DNA of 64,000 nucleotides, from the NCBI RefSeq assembly GCF_938039215.1, contig NZ_CALHVI010000004.1, forward strand, positions 10,099-74,098, written 5' to 3'. The stretch is from an uncultured Porphyromonas sp. (GTDB taxonomy: Bacteria; Bacteroidota; Bacteroidia; Bacteroidales; Porphyromonadaceae). Every line of letters starts with the position of its first letter. Positions within the stretch are counted from its first letter, which is position 1. This document shows positions 28,704 through 38,012 of the stretch, piece by piece. The notes beneath the pieces were generated by a model. It was not told the DNA's origin and searched no databases. It saw only the letters and a program-made list of their open reading frames with translations. A program made the position numbers and the translations under genes.

Positions 28704-29195
28704 ATGAAAGAGTACAAGTATAAGATCAATGGCAACGAGTACAGCGTCGCTATCATCGATCTCGAAGGCGACAAGGCTGCCGTTGAAGTAAATGGTGTCT
28801 CCTACCAGGTAGATATCCTCACCGAGGGCTATACCGCTCCCGCTCCTCGCCCTGCCGCTAAGCCTGCCGCAGCCCCACAGCCTGCTCCCGCAGCAGCACC
28901 TGCTCCTGCCGCAGCTCCTGTAGCTCCACAGCCCATCGCTCCTGCTGCTCCTGCAGCTGAGCCCGCAGCTCCTGCTGGCAAGGGTACCGCCGTACAGTCT
29001 CCTCTGCCTGGGGTCATCCTCGACATCAAGGTAGCAGTAGGGGATCAGGTGAAGGCTGGTCAGACCGTCGCCATCCTCGAAGCTATGAAGATGGAGAACA
29101 ACATCAACGCTGAGTGTGATGGGGTCATCACGGCGATCAAGGTCGCTAAGGGAGACAACATCCTCGAAGGCTCGGATATTGTAATCATCGGATAG
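28704..29195 (+). CDS. mmdC: Biotin carrier protein of methylmalonyl-CoA decarboxylase (gamma)
   Basis: This 163-residue protein has an N-terminal domain, an Ala/Pro-rich linker (about 44-92) and a C-terminal biotinyl domain with the motif EAMKMEN, Lys129 being the biotinylation site. The linker lets the biotin arm travel between the alpha subunit (carboxylation) and the beta subunit (decarboxylation). It ends four bases before the beta-subunit start. Confidence 0.95.
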   Translation: MKEYKYKINGNEYSVAIIDLEGDKAAVEVNGVSYQVDILTEGYTAPAPRPAAKPAAAPQPAPAAAPAPAAAPVAPQPIAPAAPAAEPAAPAGKGTAVQSPLPGVILDIKVAVGDQVKAGQTVAILEAMKMENNINAECDGVITAIKVAKGDNILEGSDIVIIG

Positions 29196-29199
29196 TCTT

Positions 29200-30354
29200 A
29201 TGTCCTCCTTCTGGGGCTTCTTAGCTGAGAACCTGCAGACGTTCTATTCCTTCACCGGAATGGCGAATGCTACACCTGGACATCTTATCATGATCTTGGT
29301 GGGGCTACTCTTCATCTTCTTAGCTATCAAATATGAGTTTGAGCCCCTCCTGCTGATCCCGATCGGATTCGGTATGCTCATTGGCAATATCCCGATGATG
29401 AACGGTCTGCAGGTAGGTATCTACGAAGAAGGATCCGTACTGAATATCCTCTACCAAGGAGTGCGTCAAGGGTGGTACCCGCCCTTGATCTTCCTTGGAA
29501 TCGGGGCTATGACGGACTTCACGGCTCTGATCTCTAACCCCAAGCTCATGCTTGTCGGGGCTGCTGCTCAGTTCGGTATCTTCGCCGCCTACATGACAGC
29601 CTTGCAGCTGGGCTTCACGCCTCCTGAAGCTGGTGCTATCGGTATCATCGGTGGGGCAGATGGTCCTACGGCTATCTTCCTCTCCAACCGTCTAGCTCCT
29701 CACCTCCTAGGTGCTATCGCTGTGTCGGCCTATTCGTACATGGCTCTGGTACCTGTGATCCAGCCTCCCTTCATGCGTCTCTTGACGACGAAGAAGGAGC
29801 GTGTGATGCGCATGAAACGTCCTCGTCAGGTATCTCAGACGGAGAAGATCCTCTTCCCTATCGCTGGGCTACTCTTGACGACGATGCTTGTTCCCCCTGC
29901 TCTGCCTCTCCTTGGGATGCTCTTCTTCGGCAATCTCCTGCGTGAGAGCGGTGTCACCAAGCGTCTGGCAGATACAGCTAAGGGTCCACTCATCGATACG
30001 GTGACCATCCTTCTCGGGGTCACAGTAGGAGCTTCTACACAGGCTACGGAATTCCTTACTGGGAACTCTGTCCTGATCTTCGGCTTGGGCGCTTTCTCCT
30101 TCATCGTCGCTACGGTGACAGGGATATGCTTCGTCAAGTTCTTCAATCTCTTCCTCAAGAAAGAGAATAAGATCAATCCGCTCATCGGGAATGCTGGGGT
30201 GTCGGCTGTGCCTGACTCCGCTCGTATCTCCCAGACTCTAGGGCTGGAGTATGACCCTACGAACTATCTACTCATGCACGCCATGGGTCCGAATGTCGCA
30301 GGGGTCATCGGATCAGCTGTCGCAGCTGGTATCCTCCTTAGCTTCTTAGCTTAA
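29200..30354 (+). CDS. mmdB: Na+-translocating decarboxylase beta subunit
   Basis: This 384-residue polytopic membrane protein of the OadB/GcdB/MmdB family decarboxylates carboxybiotin and exports Na+. Recognisable segments are GIGAMTDFTALISNPKL, GAIGIIGGADGPTAIFLS (the conserved DGPT region with the catalytic/Na+-site Asp) and, near the C-terminus, HAMGPNVAGVIGSAVAAG. Length matches the shorter Mmd type. It is the last gene of the operon, followed by a strong terminator. Confidence 0.94.
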   Translation: MSSFWGFLAENLQTFYSFTGMANATPGHLIMILVGLLFIFLAIKYEFEPLLLIPIGFGMLIGNIPMMNGLQVGIYEEGSVLNILYQGVRQGWYPPLIFLGIGAMTDFTALISNPKLMLVGAAAQFGIFAAYMTALQLGFTPPEAGAIGIIGGADGPTAIFLSNRLAPHLLGAIAVSAYSYMALVPVIQPPFMRLLTTKKERVMRMKRPRQVSQTEKILFPIAGLLLTTMLVPPALPLLGMLFFGNLLRESGVTKRLADTAKGPLIDTVTILLGVTVGASTQATEFLTGNSVLIFGLGAFSFIVATVTGICFVKFFNLFLKKENKINPLIGNAGVSAVPDSARISQTLGLEYDPTNYLLMHAMGPNVAGVIGSAVAAGILLSFLA

Positions 30355-30392
30355 TACACTAGAGGCTACTCCCTAAAGTCGAGCATAAATAT

Positions 30393-30436
30393 GCAGAGCC
30401 TTGGTATCAGATGGATACCAAGGCTCTGCTTTATTT
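30393..30436 (+). terminator. Terminator of the mmd operon
   Basis: GCAGAGCCTTGGTATC (30393-30408) is perfectly complementary to GATACCAAGGCTCTGC (30414-30429), followed by TTTATTT. Confidence 0.95.
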
Positions 30437-30531
30437 GTACCAGCTAATACCTCCCCACTAGTGCAACAATCTCCCGTCTATCTGCTTAGATGAGTAAATC
30501 CTAGCATCATAGTATTTCATCTACAAAGGAA

Positions 30532-31206
30532 ATGAAGAAGAATATGACCTTAGCCCTAGCAGGGATACTTGCTTCGGGACTCTTTATCGCCTCCTGCTCC
30601 GGCTCTAAGGGACAGAATGGTGTCGCAGCTACTGATTCGGTCGCTGCTAGTGCTATGGATGCCTCTCGGGCCGTCGAAGTGGATACTACCGCCTCTACGC
30701 TCTCCTGGAAGGGCTTCAAGCCTGGCGGAGAGCACTACGGGAAGCTACCCGTAAGCGAGGGTGCTCTTGATCTCAAGGATGGTATCCTACGGGCTGGCTC
30801 TGTCACGATCGACCTTGAGGCTCTCACGGTCGAAGACATGAAGCCCGAAGAAGGGGGAGATAAGCTTAAGACACACCTCCTCAGCGAAGACTTCTTTGAC
30901 GTAGCTAAGTATCCTGCGGTGAAGTTTGAACTGACGGGTCTTCCTGCCGAGGGCATTCGCCTAAGTGAGCTACAAGAGCTGAAGGGTAACCTCACCCTCA
31001 AGGATGTGACGAAGAACATTACGATCCCCGTTGAGTCTGTTTCGCTTGACGATGTTACGGGTGCTTATACGATCAAAAGTAAGGCCTTCACGATCAATCG
31101 TGCCGACTGGAATGTGAAGTATGGCTCGAAGAGCTTCTTCACGGGGCTCGGAGACAAGTTCATCAATGATGAGATTGAGCTAAGCTTCGTCTTGAAGACT
31201 AAGTAA
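30532..31206 (+). CDS. YceI-family lipoprotein
   Basis: This 224-residue protein has a lipoprotein signal peptide (lipobox IASC, Cys22) and a YceI/lipocalin-like domain from about residue 45. It starts with TTASTLSWKGFKPGGEHYGKLPVSEG and includes LLSEDFFDVAKYPAVKFEL and GNLTLKDVTKNITIPV, all characteristic of the family. YceI proteins bind isoprenoid-type lipids such as polyprenyl chains; the ligand here is unknown. It appears monocistronic. Confidence 0.93.
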   Translation: MKKNMTLALAGILASGLFIASCSGSKGQNGVAATDSVAASAMDASRAVEVDTTASTLSWKGFKPGGEHYGKLPVSEGALDLKDGILRAGSVTIDLEALTVEDMKPEEGGDKLKTHLLSEDFFDVAKYPAVKFELTGLPAEGIRLSELQELKGNLTLKDVTKNITIPVESVSLDDVTGAYTIKSKAFTINRADWNVKYGSKSFFTGLGDKFINDEIELSFVLKTK

Positions 31207-31269
31207 GCTCAAGGCCGACTTTCCATCGTCTATAGCCCTCCTTGGGTTAGAGCGCCACGTAGAGCGCCA

Positions 31270-31318
31270 AAGGGCCCATCCAGCGATCCTCAGATAGCTG
31301 GATGAGCCCTTGCTCTTT
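31270..31318. terminator. Terminator between yceI and the GNAT gene
   Basis: AAGGGCCCATCCAGC (31270-31284) pairs with GCTGGATGAGCCCTT (31297-31311) with one mismatch, followed by TGCTCTTT. Confidence 0.8.
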
Positions 31319-31334
31319 CTTGGCTAGGCGTAGG

Positions 31335-31640
31335 CTATTCCTCTAAGTAGGCCTTTAGCTCAGCGTGACGCAGCATGTATGCCTTGATGTAGGAGCAGCT
31401 GGGGCGAACTTGAAGCCTGCGCTCAGCGCATAGTGCGAAGAAGGCTTGAGCAAGCATAGCAGCATATCCCTTGCCTTCATGCTCTGGTTGGACGAAGGTA
31501 TGTTCAGCGACAGCAACTCCAGTAGAGGTGAGGCTGAAGGAAATATAGCCCAGCTCTTCGTCTCCCTCTTTTAGGGAGATGCGTCCTCCTTCAGAGTTGA
31601 TAGAAGTACGGATTAGAGGGGAGATAGAGGTGTGGACCAT
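31335..31640 (-). CDS. Small GNAT-family N-acetyltransferase
   Basis: This 101-residue protein fits the compact YjdJ/GCN5-related group. EELGYISFSL is followed by VAEHTFVQPEHEGKGYAAMLAQAFFALCAER, in which EHEGKGYA is the acetyl-CoA-binding loop, and then by LQVRPSCSYIKAYM with the conserved C-S-Y. The acceptor substrate is unknown. Confidence 0.85.
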   Translation of the reverse strand: MVHTSISPLIRTSINSEGGRISLKEGDEELGYISFSLTSTGVAVAEHTFVQPEHEGKGYAAMLAQAFFALCAERRLQVRPSCSYIKAYMLRHAELKAYLEE

Positions 31641-31945
31641 GAAGAAAGGATTAAAGGGGAGATGATCATCTGGATAAGGATAAGGGAAAACTTCCCTCCC
31701 CTCATCCTAAGGTTGGATAATGGGAGAGAGATAGGTCGAAATATCTGTGTAAGGCTACTCTCCTTATCCTCTCGTAGAGCCCGTGTAGAATGGCTTGAGA
31801 TGGCTATCTGGCGAGCGGTAAGGATGACCTCCCTATCCACCTTCAGAGGCTGGGATAAGGAGCATGAGAAGGCTCGCAGAATCGGGCTAAGGAAAGTCTC
31901 CTATCCTTATACGCACAGGATAGGGTGTTGGGAGGCTATATAGGG
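31641..31945. other. Unassigned region rich in GGATAAGG/CCTTATCC words
   Basis: About 300 bases with no supported gene. Several copies of GGATAAG and its complement CTTATCC or CTATCC occur (for example near 31673, 31680, 31762, 31853 and 31899), so a transcript could fold. Open frames exist on both strands but none resembles a protein I know. Confidence 0.35.
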
Positions 31946-31986
31946 AGAGAGGTCACTTCATCTCCAGATGAAGTGACCTCTCTTTG
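31946..31986. terminator. Terminator hairpin 3' of the HU gene
   Basis: AGAGAGGTCACTTCAT (31946-31961) is perfectly complementary to ATGAAGTGACCTCTCT (31968-31983). TTTGT follows on the plus strand; the minus-strand HU gene ends at 32012. Confidence 0.8.
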
Positions 31987-32011
31987 TACAAATTCCTAAA
32001 GAGGAAGATGA

Positions 32012-32302
32012 TTACTTCTTGCCCTTCTTAGCAGGAGCATTCAGATTGAGTGCTGCACCAGCCTTAAACTTAACGGACTTGCGAGCTGGGATCTGAATCT
32101 TCTTCTTGGTCTGTGGGTTGATCCCTTCGCGAGCTGGCTTGTCAGTTACAGAGAAAGTCCCGAAACCAAGGAGAGCAACCTTGCCTCCCTTCTTTAGTTC
32201 GTCAGCTACGACGGTAGCAAAGGCTTCTACAGCAGCACGAGCATCTACCTTGGTGAGGTCTGCCTTCTCTGCTACGCGAGCGATAAATTCTGTCTTGTTC
32301 AT
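32012..32302 (-). CDS. hup: HU-family DNA-binding protein
   Basis: This 96-residue HU-type nucleoid protein shows NKTEFIARVAEKADLTKVDAR, KVALLGFGTFSV and the DNA-contacting arm AREGINPQTKKKIQIPARKSVKFKAG. A basic KKGKK tail follows. A longer in-frame start (32407) would put the promoter element inside the gene, so ATG 32302 is chosen. It is monocistronic. Confidence 0.95.
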   Translation of the reverse strand: MNKTEFIARVAEKADLTKVDARAAVEAFATVVADELKKGGKVALLGFGTFSVTDKPAREGINPQTKKKIQIPARKSVKFKAGAALNLNAPAKKGKK

Positions 32303-32404
32303 GAGCTTTGTTATATGGGTTGTACAATGTGCTGATCTGTAAGGGGAGAGTATAGGCTTTGATCCTAGAAGATCGTAAGGTGTGATCTCTCCTTTATTCT
32401 CGAT

Positions 32405-32412
32405 CAAATGTA
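32405..32412 (-). promoter_or_regulatory. -7 element of hup
   Basis: CAAATGTA on the plus strand reads TACATTTG on the minus strand, giving a leader of about 100 bases. Confidence 0.6.
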
Positions 32413-32478
32413 CAGATTTTTTTGCTTACATAAAGGCTCTGAGGCATTTCCTGCAAAAAACATTTGATAGCCTTACCT

Positions 32479-34797
32479 CTATTGGCATGCAACAACCTCT
32501 GGAGTACCCCCTATAACCTTGGTAAAGAAGGTCACCTTTCCGGCATTCATTAGCTCATCATGATTGATGCGGTAGGTGTTCTTATAGAGCTTGTTACCTA
32601 TCTTAAATTGATCGAAGTAGATACCACGACGGCTGGTCTCAGAGTCTACTGGACTCGTCTCAATGACGAGCGTAGAATTCTTGTAATACTTCGTATCAAG
32701 ATGGAGGGTAACTTTATCAAAAACAGGAGTCGTGAGGGCATAACTCATCGATCCTGGGCAGTCTGGATAGAAGCCAAGCATCGTGAATATAGCCCATGCG
32801 CTCATCGCACCCGTATCATCATTGCCTGGGATACCACTGGGATCGTTCAGGTAATATAGCCCGAGGAGCTTGCTCGTGATACGCTGGGTGCGCCATGCTT
32901 CCTTGGGGAAGTAGGTGAAGAGATAGGGATAGGCGATGTCGGGTTCGTTAGCTGGATCGTAGTTCTCCTTGTCGAAGACGCTCTGCAGCTTGTCTACGAA
33001 CTTCCGCTCTCCTCCCATGAGCTTAGCAAGCCCACGGATATCATGAGGGACATAGAAGCTATAGTTCCAAGAGTTCCCTTCATGGAAGCCAGGGTTAGGC
33101 TCGAAGTCACGACCGAGGGTGGGGTGGAAGGGGGTGAGGAACTTCCCATTGGGAAGGATGGGGCGGAGAAGCCCCGTCTCCTTGTCATAGTAGTGCTTGT
33201 AGCCTTGGGCACGGCGAGCGAAGAGCTGTGCATCCTTCTTCTTGCCCATAGCAGAGGCGAACTGGCTGAGATTCCAGTCGGCGATGTAGTACTCTAGGGC
33301 ATGAGAGACGGAGTTATCGAACTTCTCTCTCAAGGGTACATAGCCACGGCTGGCGTAGTCATCGAAGTCGGGGCGGAGCTTGTTGTCCTTACCGGGAGTC
33401 GTAGCCCCCTTGAGCATGGCTTCGTAGGCGAGCTTCGTGTCGAAGTCCCGGATACCACGCTGCCACGTATCGTTGATGACGATGATCGAGGGATCGCCCT
33501 CCATGGTGAAGGTCTCCTGCCCGTAGAGCTCCCACTTGGGGAGCCAGCCACCTTCCTTGTACATATCGAGCATGCTCTCTACCATGGCTAGCTGCTTGCG
33601 TGGATAGAGGATGGAGAGCAGGGGATGGACATTGCGGTAGGTATCCCACAGCGAATAGACGGTATATCTGTCGTGCTTTGTGGTACCTGTCTCTAGTGAT
33701 CCCATCATGGGATACTGTCCATTGACATCTTGAAGGATATTGGGGTGGATCAAGAGGTGGTAGAGCGCCGTATAGAAGATGGTACGCTCATCGGCTGTAC
33801 CGCCCTCTACCTCGACGACACTCAGAGCCTTCTCCCAGCTATCCTCTGCGGCACGACGGACGGCGGCGAAGTCAAGTGTAGGCTGCTCGGTAGTGAGGTT
33901 CAGCAGGGCATTCTCTTCGCTGACGAAGGAGACACCCGTCTGCACGTAGATCGTCTCTCCAGGCTTGGTGTCGAAGGAGAACCATACCCCGACATCATTT
34001 CCGCTGATCGCCTTGCGGTAGGTAGGATAGATCTTGTACTTACCTTGGTCCTTATCCCACTCGGCCTCTACACCCTCCATAGGAGGCTGCTTCTTCCAGT
34101 AGCCTGAGGCTGGAGCTCGACGGCTGATGCGGATGGCGAAGTACTGGTTGAAGACTGCCTGAGGAGCGTAGCAGAAGGTCCCCATGAGCTTACTGCCGAC
34201 GATGGTTGAGTCATTGAGGAAGCGCACGGTAGCACCACTCTCGTTGGTCAGTCCTAGACCAAGGTTCACGAGGATGTTGCTCTTACCTCCACGCTCGAAG
34301 GTGAAAGCAGATACGGCTGTGCGCTGCGTAGTGGTCACCTCAGCCTTGATCTTGTGCTTGTCAAGCTCGACGCTGTAGTAGCCAGGGTGTGCCTGCTCGT
34401 GGCTCATGGCAGAGCCGTAGTGTGTATAGTCGACATCGAGATCGCCTGATGAGGCTGATACGATGATACTCCCCAGCTCTGGGCAACCTACACCACTTAG
34501 ATTGACATGGCTGAAGCCCGAGAAGAACTTGTTGTCAGCGGTGTAGGGAGTACTCCACCAACGCTTATCCTTGTCGAACTTATTGAGTTCGGCTGAGCCT
34601 GATACATTGAATGGAGTGATGCTCATCAAGCCGTTGGGTACGACGGCCCCAGGGTTGGTCGTCCCGAAGTTAGATGTGCCGATGAAGGGGTTGACTTCAT
34701 CGATGAGTCGCTTAGCTCTCTGTGCCTCTGCTGAGACGCTGGTGCTCAGTAAGAGGAGGGAGAGAGCAGAGACGATCTGTAGTTTGGATAGCTTCAT
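32479..34797 (-). CDS. Secreted GH92-family alpha-mannosidase-like glycosidase
   Basis: This 772-residue protein has a signal peptide (to SVSAEAQ). GH92 signatures include VNPFIGTSNFGTTNPGAVVPNG near the N-terminus, SLWDTYRNVHPLLSILYP in the (alpha/alpha)6 barrel, and GIPGNDDTGAMSAWAIFTMLGFYP, which carries catalytic and Ca2+-binding acidic residues. GH92 enzymes are Ca2+-dependent exo-alpha-mannosidases acting on N-glycans. No SusC/SusD pair or other glycosidase is next to it, so it is not in an obvious polysaccharide-utilisation locus. Linkage specificity cannot be read. Confidence 0.95.
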   Translation of the reverse strand: MKLSKLQIVSALSLLLLSTSVSAEAQRAKRLIDEVNPFIGTSNFGTTNPGAVVPNGLMSITPFNVSGSAELNKFDKDKRWWSTPYTADNKFFSGFSHVNLSGVGCPELGSIIVSASSGDLDVDYTHYGSAMSHEQAHPGYYSVELDKHKIKAEVTTTQRTAVSAFTFERGGKSNILVNLGLGLTNESGATVRFLNDSTIVGSKLMGTFCYAPQAVFNQYFAIRISRRAPASGYWKKQPPMEGVEAEWDKDQGKYKIYPTYRKAISGNDVGVWFSFDTKPGETIYVQTGVSFVSEENALLNLTTEQPTLDFAAVRRAAEDSWEKALSVVEVEGGTADERTIFYTALYHLLIHPNILQDVNGQYPMMGSLETGTTKHDRYTVYSLWDTYRNVHPLLSILYPRKQLAMVESMLDMYKEGGWLPKWELYGQETFTMEGDPSIIVINDTWQRGIRDFDTKLAYEAMLKGATTPGKDNKLRPDFDDYASRGYVPLREKFDNSVSHALEYYIADWNLSQFASAMGKKKDAQLFARRAQGYKHYYDKETGLLRPILPNGKFLTPFHPTLGRDFEPNPGFHEGNSWNYSFYVPHDIRGLAKLMGGERKFVDKLQSVFDKENYDPANEPDIAYPYLFTYFPKEAWRTQRITSKLLGLYYLNDPSGIPGNDDTGAMSAWAIFTMLGFYPDCPGSMSYALTTPVFDKVTLHLDTKYYKNSTLVIETSPVDSETSRRGIYFDQFKIGNKLYKNTYRINHDELMNAGKVTFFTKVIGGTPEVVACQ

Positions 34798-34825
34798 ATC
34801 GTGTATCTGTATAAGTATCTAGCAG

Positions 34826-34901
34826 GTAAAAAGATCATCCCTTGGATAAGGATCATGGACGGCTCCGAGGAGCGTGGATGATGATTATCCAAGGGATGAT
34901 C
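34826..34901 (-). terminator. Long terminator hairpin of ffh
   Basis: GATCATCCCTTGGATAA (34833-34849) is perfectly complementary to TTATCCAAGGGATGATC (34885-34901), with an inner hairpin (GCTCC/GGAGC). On the minus strand it is followed by TTTTTAC, so it ends the ffh transcript. Confidence 0.88.
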
Positions 34902-34940
34902 TCATATAAGCCTCATCATGAGGCAGAGAGGAATGAAAGA

Positions 34941-36290
34941 CTAGCGGAACTTACCACCACCCATGAGAGGCATCTTAGGCATCTTGGGCATCTTACCACC
35001 CTTGAAGCCTTGGAGGGTCTTCATCATCTTGCGTGTCTGGGCGAACTGCGTAAGGAGCTTATTGACATCCTGCACGCTCGTGCCGCTACCCTGAGCGATG
35101 CGCTTACGGCGGTGACCGTCGAGGATATGTGGCTTGGAGCGCTCCTCGGGGGTCATCGAGTAGATGATGGCTTCGATACTCTTGAAGGCATCATCCTTGA
35201 TATCGATATCCTTCAGCGCCTTCCCTACACCTGGGATCATCGCTGCGAGATCCTTGATGTTCCCCATCTTCTTGATCTGATGGATCTGGGCGAGGAAGTC
35301 ATTGAAGTCAAACTGATCCTTGGCGATACGCTCCTCGAGGCGCTTAGCTTCACGCTCGTCATAGAGCTGCTGTGCACGCTCGACGAGGGAGACGATATCA
35401 CCCATGCCGAGGATACGGTCAGCCATACGCTCGGGGTGGAAGACATCCAGAGCGTCCATCTTCTCGCCCATCCCGACGAACTTAATAGGCTTGTCGACGA
35501 CGGTACGGATCGAGAGGGCAGCCCCACCACGGGTATCCCCATCGAGCTTGGTGAGGACGACCCCATCGAAGTCTAGACGTTCGTTGAAGGTCTTAGCTGT
35601 ATTCACAGCATCCTGCCCCGTCATGGAGTCGACGACGAAGAGGGTCTCTGAGGGACGGATCGCACGCTTGATCTCCTCGATCTCACGCATCATCTCCTCG
35701 TCTACGGCCAGTCGCCCTGCGGTGTCGATGATGACGACATCACAGCCCTTACCCATAGCTTCGGCGACCCCACGGCGAGCGATGCTCACAGGATCCTTGC
35801 TATCTAGGTCGAAGAAGACGGGGACATCTAGCTGCTCGGCCAGCACACGTAGCTGCTCGATAGCAGCGGGACGATATACGTCACCTGCGACGAGTAGGGG
35901 CTTCTTGCCCTGCTTGATCTTCAGTAGGTTGGCCAGCTTCCCAGAGAAGGTGGTCTTACCCGAGCCCTGAAGCCCAGACATGAGGATGATGGCAGGTGTG
36001 CCTGTGAGGTTGAGGTTGGCAGCCTTCCCGCCCATGAGCTCAGCGAGCTCGTCGTGGACGATCTTGACCATCAGCTCACCAGGACGTACGGCGGTGAGCA
36101 CGTTCTGTCCTAGGGCCTTCTCCTTGACCTCTTCGGTGAATTTCTTAGCTACATTGTAGTTGACGTCGGCCTCTAGGAGGGCACGGCGTACATCCTTGAG
36201 GGTCTCGGCGACGTTGAGTTCGGTGATCTTACCTTCACCCTTGAGGATCTTAAAGGACCGCTCGAGGCGTTCACTTAGGTTTTCGAACAT
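34941..36290 (-). CDS. ffh: Signal recognition particle protein Ffh
   Basis: This 449-residue SRP54 homologue has N domain, GTPase G domain and Met-rich M domain. The G domain shows GLQGSGKTTFSGKLA (P-loop), DTAGRLA and TKLDGD. The M domain contains MIPGVGK, RKRIAQGSGTSVQDVNKLL (4.5S RNA binding) and a Met-rich tail ending MPKMPKMPLMGGG. It targets nascent membrane proteins with 4.5S RNA and FtsY. It lies 8 bases downstream of panD on the same strand. Confidence 0.97.
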   Translation of the reverse strand: MFENLSERLERSFKILKGEGKITELNVAETLKDVRRALLEADVNYNVAKKFTEEVKEKALGQNVLTAVRPGELMVKIVHDELAELMGGKAANLNLTGTPAIILMSGLQGSGKTTFSGKLANLLKIKQGKKPLLVAGDVYRPAAIEQLRVLAEQLDVPVFFDLDSKDPVSIARRGVAEAMGKGCDVVIIDTAGRLAVDEEMMREIEEIKRAIRPSETLFVVDSMTGQDAVNTAKTFNERLDFDGVVLTKLDGDTRGGAALSIRTVVDKPIKFVGMGEKMDALDVFHPERMADRILGMGDIVSLVERAQQLYDEREAKRLEERIAKDQFDFNDFLAQIHQIKKMGNIKDLAAMIPGVGKALKDIDIKDDAFKSIEAIIYSMTPEERSKPHILDGHRRKRIAQGSGTSVQDVNKLLTQFAQTRKMMKTLQGFKGGKMPKMPKMPLMGGGKFR

Positions 36291-36298
36291 AGGGGCTC

Positions 36299-36649
36299 TT
36301 ATACAAGTCTATTTGTTTCGGTATCGGGGAAGACGACAGCAGGCTTGAAGCCCTGTGCTTCTTCGTAGCTCATCCACGCGTAGGCCATGATGATCACGGT
36401 ATCACCGGGCTGTACGAGGCGTGCAGCAGCTCCATTGAGGCAGATGACCCCTGAGCCACGTGCTCCAGCGATGACGTAGGTCTCTAGGCGAGCTCCATTG
36501 TTGTTATTGACGATCTGTACCTTCTCTCCTGGCAGGATGTTGGCTGCTTCGATCAGGTCTTCATCGATGGTGATGCTCCCCACGTAGGAGAGGTTAGCCT
36601 CGGTGACGGTTACTCTATGAATCTTGGACTTAAGTAATTCGACAAGCAT
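36299..36649 (-). CDS. panD: Aspartate 1-decarboxylase
   Basis: This 116-residue pyruvoyl enzyme makes beta-alanine for pantothenate and CoA. The self-cleavage site Gly24-Ser25 (YVGSITID) is intact, and [12 protein letters not shown] and [19 protein letters not shown] are typical. It is followed closely by ffh and preceded three bases away by the acetyltransferase-like gene, so the three genes are probably co-transcribed. Confidence 0.96.
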   Translation of the reverse strand: MLVELLKSKIHRVTVTEANLSYVGSITIDEDLIEAANILPGEKVQIVNNNNGARLETYVIAGARGSGVICLNGAAARLVQPGDTVIIMAYAWMSYEEAQGFKPAVVFPDTETNRLV

Positions 36650-36652
36650 GGT

Positions 36653-37783
36653 TTAATCTATTTTCTTGATCCAGGCACGACGGGTCTTGTGGTGCTTGCG
36701 CTCGAAGTAGTTCCACTGCATCTGTACGGCAGCGTTGGTCTCGAGCTCTGGATTGCTCTCGGCATAGCGCACCCCATTCTTCTGGAAGATGGGGATGAGG
36801 TCATCGAAGAGCAGGGCATTGACCCCCTTGTTCTGATACTCTGGGATGACCCCGATGAGGTAGAGGTCTACGATGGGATTCTTCATCTTCAGTGCACGCA
36901 GTAGGTGTGCCCATCCGAAGGGGAAGAGGCGACCCTTAGCCTTTTGAAGGGCTCTACTGAGGTTCGGGAGGGTGATCCCGAAGCCTACGACCTTGTCATC
37001 CTCCTCACGGACGATGACCGTGACATAGTCATAGCGTAGCATAGGTATGTACATGCGCACATAGTAGTCGATCTGCTCGCGTGAGAGCTCTGAGACACCG
37101 TAGAGGACGGAGTAGGCTTGGTTCAGCGTGTCGAAGATACGGTGGGCGTAGGGGAGGATCTCCTGCTGGTTCTTGAACTTCAGGGTCTTCAGCCCATACT
37201 TCGTGCGGACGATCTCAGCGATACGCTTGTGCTTCTCGGGGATATCTTCGGGGATGGTGATCTTGTACTCCTGCCAGTCCTGATCCTTGACGAAGCCCAT
37301 ACGCTGCATCTGCTTGGGATAGTAGGCATAGTTATAGATCGTAGCCATGGTACCCAGCTGATCAAAGCCTTCGATGAGCATCCCCTCGTGATCGAGGTCG
37401 GAGAAGCCCATAGGCCCTTGGATCATCTCCTTACCATGAGCCTTACCCCAGTCGATGACGGCTTTGAAGAGGGCATCGACGACTTCGTTATCGTTGATGA
37501 AGTCGACGAAGCCGAAGCGAACGTTATTCTGATTCCACGTCTCGTTGGCTCGATGGTTGATGATCCCAGCGATACGCCCGACGATGCGTCCATCCTTGTA
37601 GGCTAGGAAGTAAGCGGCTTCACAGAACTTGAAGGCGGGATTGCGTGTCGGATCCAGCGTCAGGAGTTCATCCTCTACGAGTCCAGGCACGTGATACGGA
37701 TTGCCCTTGTAGAGCTTGAGGTTGAACTTGACGAACTTCCTCAGATCGGCCTTATCCGAGATCTGTCTTATTTCGACTGCCAT
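36653..37783 (-). CDS. GNAT-like acetyltransferase of unknown substrate
   Basis: This 376-residue protein belongs to a Bacteroidota family annotated as N-acetyltransferase-like. The N-terminal half (RKFVKFNLKLYKGNPYHVPGLVEDE; IVGRIAGIINHRANE; GFVDFINDNEV; GPMGFSDLDHEGMLIEGFD) precedes a second GNAT-like half (VVGFGITLPNLSRAL; YLIGVIPEYQNKGVNALLF). The Q/R-x-x-G-x-G/A loop is present only in altered form (EYQNKGVNA). ATG 37783 is chosen, because an upstream in-frame start at 37834 lies within the promoter. It is the first gene of an operon with panD and ffh. Confidence 0.78.
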   Translation of the reverse strand: MAVEIRQISDKADLRKFVKFNLKLYKGNPYHVPGLVEDELLTLDPTRNPAFKFCEAAYFLAYKDGRIVGRIAGIINHRANETWNQNNVRFGFVDFINDNEVVDALFKAVIDWGKAHGKEMIQGPMGFSDLDHEGMLIEGFDQLGTMATIYNYAYYPKQMQRMGFVKDQDWQEYKITIPEDIPEKHKRIAEIVRTKYGLKTLKFKNQQEILPYAHRIFDTLNQAYSVLYGVSELSREQIDYYVRMYIPMLRYDYVTVIVREEDDKVVGFGITLPNLSRALQKAKGRLFPFGWAHLLRALKMKNPIVDLYLIGVIPEYQNKGVNALLFDDLIPIFQKNGVRYAESNPELETNAAVQMQWNYFERKHHKTRRAWIKKID

Positions 37784-37831
37784 ATTTCTTTCGTTGTATC
37801 TATAGCCCCTAGAGGCTGATTCAATGGTGCA

Positions 37832-37839
37832 CAAAGATA
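37832..37839 (-). promoter_or_regulatory. -7 element of the acetyltransferase-panD-ffh operon
   Basis: CAAAGATA on the plus strand is TATCTTTG on the minus strand, about 49 bases before ATG 37783. Confidence 0.65.
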
Positions 37840-38012
37840 CTCCAAAAAGCTAAGATGCCCTGCATGTTAGCTCCTTGTCTCTAGCTAAGCCCCTTGAAAA
37901 GGAAGACTCGAAGGAGTTCACCCGAAAACCTTCCGAGCTATTCGGTTCACCCTAAGGAGGCTTCATGCTCCGTGATCGTAAAGCTAGCTGGTCGGAGTCT
38001 GGGGATGAATAG

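Noticed and set aside
31632..31943. 103-codon plus-strand frame ending just before a hairpin
   Set aside because: It starts with GTG inside the GNAT start region, has no recognised domain, and its residues reflect the GGATAAGG word repeats.
31800..31945. RNase P RNA or other known structured RNA
   Set aside because: A short AAGGAAAGTC-like word is present, but the remaining conserved blocks are absent.
34842..35576. 244-codon open frame antisense to ffh
   Set aside because: It is a shadow of ffh and begins inside the ffh terminator.
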